A stretch of 64,000 bases of DNA, from NCBI GenBank assembly GCA_009838515.1, contig VXRL01000092.1, positions 62,001 through 126,000 of the forward strand, in the 5' to 3' direction. This document shows, in pieces, positions 6,922 to 15,166 of the stretch. The notes below the pieces were generated by a model. That model did not search any database. It saw only the letters and a program-made list of their open reading frames with translations, and was not told where the DNA came from. Each line of letters opens with the position of its first letter. The stretch's first letter is position 1. Made by a program: the position numbers and the translations under genes. Source of the DNA: Terriglobia bacterium. Lineage in GTDB: Bacteria; Acidobacteriota; Terriglobia; Bryobacterales; UBA6623.

Positions 6922-9675
6922 TCAGAAGCTGTCGCGGAAACTGTAGTTGAGGCGCAGGTAGTAGTAGCCACCATCGAATCCGAACGGGGAGAACTGGCTG
7001 TACAGGTTTCCAGGGCCTGCCGAGCCCAGCCGGCTCCGATCGGTATAGGTGTTGAATGCGTTCTGAGCGCCCACAGCCAGTTTCACCCTAGGCGTCAGCA
7101 CGTAGGACAATTCGAAGTCAACGATGCGCTTGCCAGCGTAGTTCTGGTTGTCGTCGTCATCGAACCAGCCTCCGTAGTGGCTGATGCGCCCCAGCACGCC
7201 GATACGACCCAATGCTTGGTTCACGGAGGCGGTCCAGCGGGTCTTCGGCAGGCTCTCGTGGAGTTGCTTGATACGAAGCGCTGAGACAACCTCTGGATTG
7301 AACTGGACCACCTTGGTGTCGGTATGGTTGAACAGGAACGAAACTTCCGTCTGCGGCGCGGGAATGAACGTGGCCGCGATATCGACACCGCGGGTCAACG
7401 TGTCGAAGTCATTCGTGAAAAAACGGAATTCGTTCAAATTCTGTGCACTAGTGACCCCGTCGGCCAGCAGGTCCCGGACCTCGGTACCTGTGAGCACGAA
7501 GTCGCTGGTGAGGGCAAGGCGGTCCTTGATCGCGACGCGGAAGTAGTCAGCTGTCAAGGATACCGGCCCGTTCTGAGCTACAGCCCCGACAGTGAAATTG
7601 ACCGAGGTCTCCGGTGCGAGAGCCTTGCCCCCTCGCAATGCGGCAACTGCAGTAGTGGACGGAATGGTCCCGACGTTAACTAGGTCCATCAGGTCGGGGT
7701 CCCACTGTGATGACAGGTTGTATGCGTTCTGCTGGCCCGGAGTAGGTGCGCGGAAACCCGTGCTCCAACTGGAGCGCAGCGCAATCGCCTTGTTGAGTTC
7801 GAGTCGGCCCGCGATCTTGCCGTTGACCGTTCCTCCGAATCCGGCGAACCGCTCGGCTCGAATCGCCCCATCTAGCGTGTACTTGTTGAGCGGGTCCGAG
7901 ATTTCGATGTCGCCGTACACGGCGCCGTTCGGCCGGTCCCAACTCCCTGCCGCCAGCGGGCTGAAGCCGGCAAACCCATTCGACCCAGCGCTGAAGCCCT
8001 GCTGTAGGTAAGGCCCAAGTTCCCAGGACGGCCGGTCACCCTGTGTGATCGAGAACTTCTCGTTGCGGAACTCTCCGCCAGTTGCAACATGTACCATCTC
8101 GTTCAAGGCATAGGCGAAGTCGAGGTTAAGGTTGACCTCCTCCTGGCGGTAGATGCCGGGCCTGAAAGATGTCGGCGACTCCGGCCCGAGGGACGCGTTA
8201 ACGGTATCGAAAATGAAGAAATCCACCTCGCTCGATCCCAGCCCGACGCTTGCGTCCCAAGTCATCCCGCTTGCGAACTGGCCGCGCACTCCTCCTACAA
8301 GCGAGTTATCGGTGTAGTAACCGCCGAACTGAGGTGTGAAGCCGCCGGGGTACAACTCTTGGAACGTGAAGCAGTTCGGATCTGCGAACACCCGAGACAG
8401 TGCGTCCTGGTCAGGTTGGTGGTTGCTGATCGGCACCGCCGGACAATTCGCCGAGCCGTCCAAGACACCATCGCGCGCGTCGAGTGCATCACCGACTAGC
8501 AGCGACTGTCCGCGGTCAATGCTGTAAACGCCGGCTCTCGTGTTAGGATTCCGGAAGAAGAAGCCGCCGGTCGCTTTCCGGCTCGCATGGTTGGCGTGGC
8601 CGTAGACCTGAGTCGAGTCGTTGACCAGCTTGCCGAAATTGGCGAAGAACTTTGGGTTGTCACGAAGCTCCGGAGAACCCCAGATCTGCACTACCGGTGT
8701 GCGGACATGGAGGTTGCCGGCTGCAATGAGCGCTGTGGCGTCATCGCGCTGGACGCTGCGACTAGTCGGCTCTGAACGGCCGTACTCGACACTGAGGTTG
8801 ACGAACCCTTCCTTCCCTAAAGGCAGGCCGACATTCCCCGCGACGATCAGTCGTCTGCCGTCTCCGTGATAGAACTGGCCGGTACGGACTTCGACCGAGC
8901 CCCCGGTTGGGCTGTCCTTCAGCGTGAAGTTCAATACTCCAGCTATAGCGTCCGATCCGTACTGGGCCGAGGCGCCGTCACGGAGGATCTCCACTTGCCG
9001 CAACGCGATCGACGGGATTGGGGACACGTCGGGGCCCTGCGATCCGTCCGAGACACCGTTCCCATGCCAAGCGATGAGCGCGGCGCGGTGGCGGCGCTTG
9101 CCGTTGACAAGCACCAGAACGTGGTCTGGGGCTAAGTTGCGGAGGTTCGCGGGCCTGACGATCATGGCCCCTCCACTAATCGGCTGCACGTTGACATTGA
9201 ACGACGGCACGACGTTGCGCAGTTGGTTGAGCACGTCTGGATCGCCCTGCTCGGCAAACGCAGAGGCCGGTACCAGATCGACTGGAACGACTGAATCTGT
9301 CACCGCCCTGGCCGCCGCCCGGCTTCCGACCACGACCAGTTCTTGGGCGAGCGTCTCGATCTCCAAAGTCACCGTGACCTCGCCAGAAGAGCCAGCGACG
9401 GTCAGCTCTTGGCTATTGAAACCAGAGGCCGTAACCACTAGGGAATGCGGTCCGCTGTCAAGTCCGCATAGCGATGCAACTCCCGTACTGTCAGCCGGAA
9501 CATTGACGCTGCCCGCTGAGACCATCGCGTGCGCAAGCGGAGACGCGGCCGGGTCTAGCACGCGCACGTCAAGACATTGCGCCGCAAGGTCTGGAACGCC
9601 TGCTAGAACAGCCAGCATGGCGGCCAGGACCGCCGGCTTGCATCCCGGCCTGCCTAGAGACCGAAGTAATTGCAT
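6922..9675 (-). CDS. TonB-dependent receptor with N-terminal carboxypeptidase-regulatory-like domain
   Basis: An outer-membrane active transporter of about 917 residues. A signal peptide (MQLLRSLG... ending LAAQ) precedes an Ig-like carboxypeptidase-regulatory domain (LDVRVLDPAASPLAHA, then DSGPHSLVVTASGF). The plug domain follows, with RQVEILRDGASAQYGSDAIAG as its most conserved stretch (17 of these residues are diagnostic). The rest is a beta-barrel with alternating aromatic strands, and the last residue is Phe, as required for barrel assembly. I start at ATG 9675 because the signal begins there; a TTG at 9732 is in frame. No TonB, ExbB or SusD-like gene is adjacent. The substrate is unknown; the sulfatase context makes an oligosaccharide plausible, and the plug resembles receptors with a TonB-box after LAQELVVVGS. 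Confidence 0.9.
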   Translation of the reverse strand: MQLLRSLGRPGCKPAVLAAMLAVLAGVPDLAAQCLDVRVLDPAASPLAHAMVSAGSVNVPADSTGVASLCGLDSGPHSLVVTASGFNSQELTVAGSSGEVTVTLEIETLAQELVVVGSRAAARAVTDSVVPVDLVPASAFAEQGDPDVLNQLRNVVPSFNVNVQPISGGAMIVRPANLRNLAPDHVLVLVNGKRRHRAALIAWHGNGVSDGSQGPDVSPIPSIALRQVEILRDGASAQYGSDAIAGVLNFTLKDSPTGGSVEVRTGQFYHGDGRRLIVAGNVGLPLGKEGFVNLSVEYGRSEPTSRSVQRDDATALIAAGNLHVRTPVVQIWGSPELRDNPKFFANFGKLVNDSTQVYGHANHASRKATGGFFFRNPNTRAGVYSIDRGQSLLVGDALDARDGVLDGSANCPAVPISNHQPDQDALSRVFADPNCFTFQELYPGGFTPQFGGYYTDNSLVGGVRGQFASGMTWDASVGLGSSEVDFFIFDTVNASLGPESPTSFRPGIYRQEEVNLNLDFAYALNEMVHVATGGEFRNEKFSITQGDRPSWELGPYLQQGFSAGSNGFAGFSPLAAGSWDRPNGAVYGDIEISDPLNKYTLDGAIRAERFAGFGGTVNGKIAGRLELNKAIALRSSWSTGFRAPTPGQQNAYNLSSQWDPDLMDLVNVGTIPSTTAVAALRGGKALAPETSVNFTVGAVAQNGPVSLTADYFRVAIKDRLALTSDFVLTGTEVRDLLADGVTSAQNLNEFRFFTNDFDTLTRGVDIAATFIPAPQTEVSFLFNHTDTKVVQFNPEVVSALRIKQLHESLPKTRWTASVNQALGRIGVLGRISHYGGWFDDDDNQNYAGKRIVDFELSYVLTPRVKLAVGAQNAFNTYTDRSRLGSAGPGNLYSQFSPFGFDGGYYYLRLNYSFRDSF

Positions 9676-10079
9676 TGAACCCAATGAAGCTGGAGTCTGA
9701 GCCACGACAGAGCAATTCCCTAGAAAGCGCAATCTTAGGCAGCCTAGAGATTCAGTAAGATTCCAACTATCGAATTTTCATTTTATTCGGATGGCGCATT
9801 CCGCACCGTCTGTGTCGCACGCGCACTGAACGATCTGCAAGGACCAGTGTCAGCGCGCATGCACAGCTGGTCCTTGCGTTACAGTGCGTTGTACTCCGGA
9901 CAGTCGTGTCGATCCTCGTCGGAACTCACCGGGATCGCTAGCCCGATCGGATCAAGCGCCTCGAAATCCGGAGCCCGGAAAAGGTCGAACCAGCGCGAGC
10001 GCTTCCGCTAGCTGCACGCCTCGCCAACCCAGAAATCTCTGGCATGTCAGGGAAACCGAGGGTGAATGGCATGGCGGCC
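9676..10079. other. Non-coding region between receptor and GlmU-like gene
   Basis: This 404-bp stretch holds no convincing gene. The part near the receptor (about 9755-9795) is markedly AT-rich and on the minus strand offers TAAAAT (complement of 9780-9785), a possible -10 for the receptor. A long hairpin lies at 9822-9888. The remainder (9890-10079) shows nothing recognisable. Confidence 0.5.
9822..9888. other. Long two-part hairpin
   Basis: Inner arms GCAAGGACCAG (9837-9847) and CTGGTCCTTGC (9867-9877) are an exact 11-bp match around a 19-nt loop. Outer arms CGCACTG (9822-9828) and CAGTGCG (9882-9888) add 7 exact pairs after an 8/4-nt internal loop. There is no T-run after either side, so a standard terminator is not obvious; a structured leader or attenuator for the receptor, or a processing site, is possible. 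Confidence 0.5.
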
Positions 10080-11297
10080 TCAGCCCGACGACTTGCCAGC
10101 TGGCTCGGTCAGCATGGGATCGACCGCTTGCATAGTGCTGTTCACGATTCGCTCGAGCCAGGCCTCCGCTTCCGCAGCGAGCACTTCGGCTGCCTTTAGG
10201 GCTGCCAAATGACTCTGGCCCGACCCTCTGGCCTCCGCGTAGGCTTGTGTGAACCGCGTCGGGGGCAGCTGCGGCTTAACCGGTTGCTGTAGCGTGTTCC
10301 GCAGGTCGGGCCAGCATCGGACAAGCTGTCGATGCTCCGTTTGGATCCAGGCCGGCGAGGTCGGTGCTCTGACCTCGAGCTTGGCAACGATCTTGGCTAG
10401 CCGGTCGATGCGCTCTTGCGCTTGGACGCCGACCCTCTTCATGGCGAATTCGTAGAGATGCCGTTCCCGGGATGGCGCGTGGGGCAGTCGCACTAGTTCG
10501 TACCAAGCCTCCAACGCTCGGAGCGTGGCCACGAGCTTGGCGGTCACCCTGAACTGCCGCCTGAGGCCAGCGTAGGCCGTTCGATCGAAGTTCGGGATGC
10601 TAACGGCTCGATCATCGGTCGACACCAATGTGTTCGCAGGTACGTCCTTGCGGATCGTGCAATTCGCTGCCGTAACTGCTCCCAACCCCACTTCCAGCGG
10701 GCCGACCAAACCGCATGTCCCGCCGATGAAGACCGGGTCGGACCGTAACAGGACACCGCGGATACTGCCGAGCAGACTGCCCCACTTGTCGCCGCGTGGG
10801 TCGAAGTTGTAGTGAATCGCACCAGAACCGATTTCGGTGTGATCCTTGCGTGACGTCCCTCCGGTAAGGAAGAGGTCGCAGAAGTTGATCAGCGATCCCG
10901 CCACGCAGCAGGCCGTAAACGTGGTGTTCTTCAACGCGACCGAGTGGGCGATGTCAACTTCCTCTTCCAGCAGGGTCCCGGGGCGTATCTCGGCGAAGCC
11001 GCGAACCTTGACACGATTGAGCAGGGTTGCTCCTTGGTACAGTCCGGCGCCCAATTCCACGTTGGGACCGATCTGGCAGTCGCTCACTTCGGCATGGCCC
11101 GAAGTGCCGATGACCGCCCCGGCGGCAATGCTGAGATCCTTGCCGGACAGCGTGGCCTGTCGAATGACGGCCGTTGGCTCGATCGCGTCAAGGTTCACGT
11201 CGGTGCTGACGTACACGCGTTCAGGCCCCCACACATCTACCCCTCTCCGCTGCAGGCTTGCTACCCGCGCGCGGTTGCCGCTATCGTCAAACGCCAT
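10080..11297 (-). CDS. GlmU-like left-handed beta-helix protein (no nucleotidyltransferase domain)
   Basis: A 405-residue cytoplasmic protein. Hexapeptide-repeat character runs from about residue 40 (VSTDVNLDAIEP) through ELGAGLYQGATLLNRVKV to the segment IHYNFDPRGDKW...FIGGTCGLVGPLEVGLGA. That segment parallels the acetyltransferase end of GlmU (NYDG...FIGS..LVAPV.IG.GA). The GlmU N-terminal uridylyltransferase domain is absent; instead about 170 residues of alpha-helical, charged sequence follow the helix. It is often labelled UDP-GlcNAc pyrophosphorylase-related, but catalysis cannot be asserted. ATG 11297 begins the folded region; an upstream frame to 11504 overlaps lpxA and looks non-coding. 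It is divergent from lpxA with about 170 bp between starts, which suggests a shared role in envelope amino-sugar metabolism. Confidence 0.7.
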   Translation of the reverse strand: MAFDDSGNRARVASLQRRGVDVWGPERVYVSTDVNLDAIEPTAVIRQATLSGKDLSIAAGAVIGTSGHAEVSDCQIGPNVELGAGLYQGATLLNRVKVRGFAEIRPGTLLEEEVDIAHSVALKNTTFTACCVAGSLINFCDLFLTGGTSRKDHTEIGSGAIHYNFDPRGDKWGSLLGSIRGVLLRSDPVFIGGTCGLVGPLEVGLGAVTAANCTIRKDVPANTLVSTDDRAVSIPNFDRTAYAGLRRQFRVTAKLVATLRALEAWYELVRLPHAPSRERHLYEFAMKRVGVQAQERIDRLAKIVAKLEVRAPTSPAWIQTEHRQLVRCWPDLRNTLQQPVKPQLPPTRFTQAYAEARGSGQSHLAALKAAEVLAAEAEAWLERIVNSTMQAVDPMLTEPAGKSSG

Positions 11298-11470
11298 CTG
11301 CAACTTAGTGTGGCATGGCGTCCCAATTCTCCCCGCAGAGCGCGTTGGCGCCCGAGATCGAGTCGCCGACGGGCTGGGTAGACATACCCGCGTTGGCTGT
11401 GTGAAGATCGTCTTGCAGACAGGCCCGCATCGAAGTCTCCGGGGCCCGTTGTGCCACCTTCCGAAAATCC

Positions 11471-12289
11471 ATGGCAGCGGTCCATCCCTCGACCAAGATC
11501 GCACCCACGGCGCGAATCGCTCCCAGCGCGGAAATTGGCCCCGAGAGCGTGATCGGCGAGTACTGCGTTGTTGAGGACGACGTGCAGATAGGCGCCCGCT
11601 GTCGAATCGATGCGCATGCGGTTGTGAAGCGCTGGACGACCCTGGGCGACGACAACGCGTTGTCGGCCGGCGTGGTGCTGGGCTCGGATCCGCTGGACAA
11701 GGCCTTCACGGGAGAGCGTTCCTACTTGAGGATCGGCGACCGCAACGCCATCCGAGAGCACTTCACCATTTCTCGCGGCACGGAGCCCGAATCCGAAACT
11801 GTCATCGGCGACGGCAATTTCATCATGACCTCGGGGCACATAGCCCACAATTGCCGGATCGGCAACGAGACCGTGATTGCGAGCACGACGCTGATCTCCG
11901 GATATGTTGAAATCGAAGATCGGGCGTTTGTGTCGGGGGGGATCGGCGTCCAGCAGCACGTGCGGATCGGCGAGCTAGCGATGGTCGGGGGCATGACTAG
12001 GGTCAATCAGGACGTGACGCCGTACCTGACCCACGTTGGGCCGACGATGGCCGTGCACGGGTTGAACCTGGTAGGACTTCGGCGAGCGGGTCTCGCGGCC
12101 GAGGACATCGACCGGATCCGCGCAGCGTACCGGATTCTGTTCCGGTCTGCGTTACCGCTCGACGAGGCGCTGGGCAAGGTGGAGACTGAGGTCGCTGGGC
12201 AGCATGCCCGCCACATGGTTGAGTTCATCCGCGCGTCCAAGCGCGGAGTCTGTCTCCGCAAGGGGCGGACAAAGGAAGAGGACTACTGA
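11471..12289 (+). CDS. lpxA: Acyl-ACP--UDP-N-acetylglucosamine O-acyltransferase
   Basis: LpxA catalyses the first step of lipid A synthesis, moving a 3-hydroxyacyl chain from ACP to the 3-OH of UDP-GlcNAc in the cytoplasm. The 272-residue length is typical. Hexapeptide repeats run from PSTKIAPTARIAPSAEIGP to about residue 190. The catalytic region is GHIAHNCRIG (the second His matches the general base), preceded by NAIREHFTISRGT and followed by GIGVQQHVRIGELAMVGG. The C-terminal helical domain is AYRILFRSALPLDEAL. Its presence argues for a Gram-negative cell with lipid A. No lpxB, lpxD, fabZ or lpxC neighbours are seen, unlike the usual lpxD-fabZ-lpxA-lpxB order; instead a VOC gene follows with a TGATG overlap at 12287-12291. 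Confidence 0.93.
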   Translation: MAAVHPSTKIAPTARIAPSAEIGPESVIGEYCVVEDDVQIGARCRIDAHAVVKRWTTLGDDNALSAGVVLGSDPLDKAFTGERSYLRIGDRNAIREHFTISRGTEPESETVIGDGNFIMTSGHIAHNCRIGNETVIASTTLISGYVEIEDRAFVSGGIGVQQHVRIGELAMVGGMTRVNQDVTPYLTHVGPTMAVHGLNLVGLRRAGLAAEDIDRIRAAYRILFRSALPLDEALGKVETEVAGQHARHMVEFIRASKRGVCLRKGRTKEEDY

Positions 12290-12660
12290 TGTACAACGGA
12301 ATCGAACACACGGCCATCGCCACCAAGGATCCCGAAGCCTTGGCGGGCTGGTATGAGCAGAACTTGGAGATGCCGATCGTCCACCGCTATGGCGGCAACG
12401 TCTTCGTAAGGGCGAACGACGGCACCATGCTGGAGATGATCCCGTCCGAGGGGGAGGGGGTCGAGACGGAGATGCGGACTCCCGGAATTCGCCACTTGGC
12501 CATCAAGGCCGATGATTTCGACGAGGGCGTCAAGGACTTGGAAGGCAAGGGCATCAAGATTGTCCAATTCGTCGAGGCCGGTCCCAACCGCCTGGCGTTC
12601 TTCTTGGACCCGGAAGGCAACATCCTTCACCTGATCGATCGCGGCGACACGCCGATCTAG
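12289..12660 (+). CDS. VOC (glyoxalase/bleomycin resistance/dioxygenase) family protein
   Basis: A compact 123-residue single VOC unit of paired beta-alpha-beta-beta-beta motifs. The start, GIEHTAIATKDPEALAGWYE, gives the first metal-ligand position (His), TMLEMIPSEGEG the first Glu strand, and IRHLAIKADDFDEGVKDL the second repeat with its His. FFLDPEGNILHLID closes with the usual D-P-E-G-N turn and a Glu/His pair. The substrate cannot be read from sequence; lactoylglutathione lyase, epimerase and resistance proteins share this fold. Its start overlaps the lpxA stop by one base, so it is translationally coupled to lipid A synthesis, an unusual partner. Confidence 0.85.
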   Translation: MYNGIEHTAIATKDPEALAGWYEQNLEMPIVHRYGGNVFVRANDGTMLEMIPSEGEGVETEMRTPGIRHLAIKADDFDEGVKDLEGKGIKIVQFVEAGPNRLAFFLDPEGNILHLIDRGDTPI

Positions 12661-12734
12661 CGTCCGCGCTCCAAGCGAACCCGCGCCGCGACCGCTAGGG
12701 CGCAGGGTGTCCGCTTGCGCCGCCTTGGCAGGGC

Positions 12735-13952
12735 CTACCAGTTTGTAATCGACCCGTCTGGCCGCTCCAGCAAGCGGATCGGCTGCGAGTGCTCTGTAAC
12801 TTCAAGTTCGAGCTCGGCGCGGCTCGCATCGAACTCCACGCCGAGGCCCGGCCTGCTGTTGGGCCACATCTTGCCGTTGCGGAAGTCGTAATGGACTGGC
12901 AGGTGCGGGTGCACCTTGGCGTCTTTGCCCGTCATTTCCATGATCACCGGACCCGGCAGCGCAGCGCAGCAGTGTACGAGCGCAGCTTCGGAAACCGGTC
13001 CGGTGAAGTGCGGGATCAGTCCGACATAGTGGGTCTCGCACAGCGCTGCGAGCTTCATGAACTCGGTGATGCCGCCACAGTTGGGGATGGACACGCGCGA
13101 ATAGTCAATCAGCCGATCCTCGATCAACACGTTGGCATCCCAGCGGTCCCCAAAGTGCTCCCCGACTGCGATCGGAACCTTCACCATCGGGCGCAGCGTG
13201 CGGTAGACCTCTGGGTTTTCCGAGCGCACCAGGTCTTCGCAGAAGATCGGGCGCAACGGCTCGAGCAGGGACGACAGCCGCACCGCGTCCGGCAGGTCGA
13301 ATCGGGTGTGGTAGTCGATGGCCCAGTCCCCGTCCTCTCCCACGCCTTCGCGGATCTCGCGGCACATCGCAAACGTGTCGTCCACGGCTTGGCGATGGCG
13401 GTACGGTCCTTGGCCGCCCGAACCCGACCCGCCGGTCCGAAACGCGCGGAACCCCGCCTCGATGCAGGCCCGGGCAGTTTCGCGCAGCGAGCCGGCACTG
13501 GGAAAGCCGGTCGAGTAGCATTCAACGTGCTCGCGCGTGAGTCCGCCGAGCAGGTGCCAGACCGGCACGTCCAGAGCCCTCCCCTTGATGTCCCACAAGG
13601 CCAGATCGAGGGCTCCAAGCGCGTGGATTTTCTCCCGGCCCGGGGGATAGAAGTAGCCCCGATACATCAGCTGCCACAAGTGCTCGGTCCGGAACGGGTT
13701 CTGACCGATCAGGAGGCTGGCCAGTTGCTCCACGGTGTCCGGGGAGCCGCCCTCGCCGATGCCGGTGATGCCAGCGTCCGTCTCGACGGTGACGATGTGA
13801 CCGCTCTGGTTGAAGATCGGGCGTGAGTCCGAGACGCGGTAGAAGCGGATCCGCGTGATCTTGGCAGCGGGCAATGAAGCCTGCACGAATGGCGGGAGGA
13901 TAGGTGCCGCCAGGCCCAACAGGGAGTAACGGAACAAGTCGCGGCGTCGCAT
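12735..13952 (-). CDS. Tat-exported enolase-superfamily dehydratase (galactonate dehydratase-like)
   Basis: A 405-residue member of the mandelate racemase/muconate lactonizing group, probably dehydrating a sugar acid. The N-terminus MRRRDLFRYSLLGLAAP is a twin-arginine signal, so the enzyme would act in the periplasm, unusual for this superfamily but recurrent in this lineage. Metal ligands are visible as D213 (with H215 in IDYHTRF), E239 (FCEDL) and E265 (VGEHFG), with H315 in PHFTGP as the likely acid/base. The D-x-H pair and the terminal His resemble D-galactonate/mannonate dehydratases; the KxK motif of mandelate racemase is absent (FRTGGSG at that place). It sits divergent from an aldose-epimerase-like lipoprotein gene, and a second, ManD-like dehydratase lies 1.2 kb away. 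Confidence 0.87.
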   Translation of the reverse strand: MRRRDLFRYSLLGLAAPILPPFVQASLPAAKITRIRFYRVSDSRPIFNQSGHIVTVETDAGITGIGEGGSPDTVEQLASLLIGQNPFRTEHLWQLMYRGYFYPPGREKIHALGALDLALWDIKGRALDVPVWHLLGGLTREHVECYSTGFPSAGSLRETARACIEAGFRAFRTGGSGSGGQGPYRHRQAVDDTFAMCREIREGVGEDGDWAIDYHTRFDLPDAVRLSSLLEPLRPIFCEDLVRSENPEVYRTLRPMVKVPIAVGEHFGDRWDANVLIEDRLIDYSRVSIPNCGGITEFMKLAALCETHYVGLIPHFTGPVSEAALVHCCAALPGPVIMEMTGKDAKVHPHLPVHYDFRNGKMWPNSRPGLGVEFDASRAELELEVTEHSQPIRLLERPDGSITNW

Positions 13953-13962
13953 GGCGGATGGA

Positions 13963-13968
13963 ATTATA
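13963..13968 (-). promoter_or_regulatory. Candidate -10 box for the dehydratase gene at 12735-13952
   Basis: On the minus strand this reads TATAAT, ending 10 nt before the ATG at 13952. With a usual 6-8 nt to the transcript start, the leader would be only 2-4 nt. No matching -35 box is apparent. Confidence 0.4.
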
Positions 13969-14041
13969 CGAGAAGCTGGCGTACGCTGGCCTGCGGGAAC
14001 GAGCCGGAACTATCGTCCGGGTCTGCGCTAACCTGTTCGGC

Positions 14042-15115
14042 GTGCGAATTGCTTGGGTCGGGCTGCTTCTGTTCGCGGGATGCGCGGGAGAAGTTCCGCC
14101 GCTTCCCTATATCGTCGAGAGCGCCGCGAGCGTGGACGCCTCCGCCGTCGAACTGATCGTTCTCAGGGACGAGGCGGGCGGCATCGAGGCGGCGATCGCC
14201 CCTGCGAAGGGCGGGGAACTGAGCGGGCTGAGGGTCCGGCACGACGGACAATGGATCGAGACCCTGCAATTTGCCCGGGACTACGCCCCCCGAGAGGGAT
14301 TTGCCGGCAAGGGGCCGTTCCTCTGGCCGGCGACCGGGCGGAACTTTCCTCCCGACTTGGAAGAGCGACGCCGGGGAGGTGAAGTGTTCGACGCTGGCGC
14401 GTACGAGCACGGCGGCGTGCGGCGCGAGATGCCGATCCATGGGTTCGCGCGAGACATGCCTTGGACGCTAGAGGAGTCCTCGGCCACGCAGGCGTCGGCG
14501 CGGGCTCTGCTGACCCTCAGCGACAGCCCGGAGGCTCGCGAGATGTACCCGTTCGGATTCAGGTGCTCGGTCGAGTATCTCGTGACAGGCGGCACGCTCG
14601 CTCTGCGCTACGTTGTGCGAGCGAGCGCGCAGAATACGGAGCCGATGTTTTTCTCGCTCGGCAACCACATCACTTTCCTCGCGCCGCTGCTAGAAGGCAG
14701 CGATCCAAACGAGATGGTGCTGGCGAGTCCGGCCACGCTAGAATTGCTGAAAACCGACTACGGCATCCCGACCGGGGAGACCCGTCCGGCAGGGTTCGCC
14801 GGCGGGATGCGCCTTGGAGACTACCCGCCTCTGGTGCCGACTTCCCTGAGCGGGTACCCCGAGATGGCAGATCCCTACATTGAGTACCGTGATCCGGGGG
14901 GCCTGACGATTCGGATCTCACATCATGCCGATCGGGTGCCGGAGCAGCCGGTGGTCCTGTTCAACCTTTGGGGCGATGTGCGGAACGGCTTTTTCAGCCC
15001 CGAGCCCTGGGTCGGACTGCAGAACTCACTAGTGCAGAGGCAGGGACTGGTATTCGTGGGTCCGGGCGAGGAATTCGCGTGGACGGTGCAGATCGCGTAC
15101 GAATCGAGTTCCTAG
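14042..15115 (+). CDS. Aldose-1-epimerase-like lipoprotein
   Basis: A 357-residue galactose-mutarotase-fold protein. I start it at GTG 14042, giving VRIAWVGLLLFAGC with a clean lipobox (FAGC), so it would be lipid-anchored; a TAACCT box lies 7 nt upstream. The mature domain shows the mutarotase pattern: AAIAPAKGGELSGLRV, FLWPATGRNF, MPIHGFARDMPW (H of the HGF/HG motif) and FFSLGNHITF. A C-terminal GPGEEFAWTVQIAY closes the sandwich with the usual Glu. It most likely interconverts anomers of an aldose or binds one. It is divergent from one sugar-acid dehydratase and convergent with another, so a role in the same pathway is a reasonable inference. An in-frame ATG at 13958 would add 28 residues and lose the signal. 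Confidence 0.8.
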   Translation: MRIAWVGLLLFAGCAGEVPPLPYIVESAASVDASAVELIVLRDEAGGIEAAIAPAKGGELSGLRVRHDGQWIETLQFARDYAPREGFAGKGPFLWPATGRNFPPDLEERRRGGEVFDAGAYEHGGVRREMPIHGFARDMPWTLEESSATQASARALLTLSDSPEAREMYPFGFRCSVEYLVTGGTLALRYVVRASAQNTEPMFFSLGNHITFLAPLLEGSDPNEMVLASPATLELLKTDYGIPTGETRPAGFAGGMRLGDYPPLVPTSLSGYPEMADPYIEYRDPGGLTIRISHHADRVPEQPVVLFNLWGDVRNGFFSPEPWVGLQNSLVQRQGLVFVGPGEEFAWTVQIAYESSS

Positions 15116-15166
15116 CAGGCTTCCGGTTTGGGACTCTGGCTCGCGCGGGCTTCCAAGGCCGCGGGA

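Noticed and set aside
9884..10135. 83-codon plus-strand frame in the intergenic region
   Set aside because: No ribosome site, low-complexity Ser/Ala/Arg content and overlap with the end of the GlmU-like gene.
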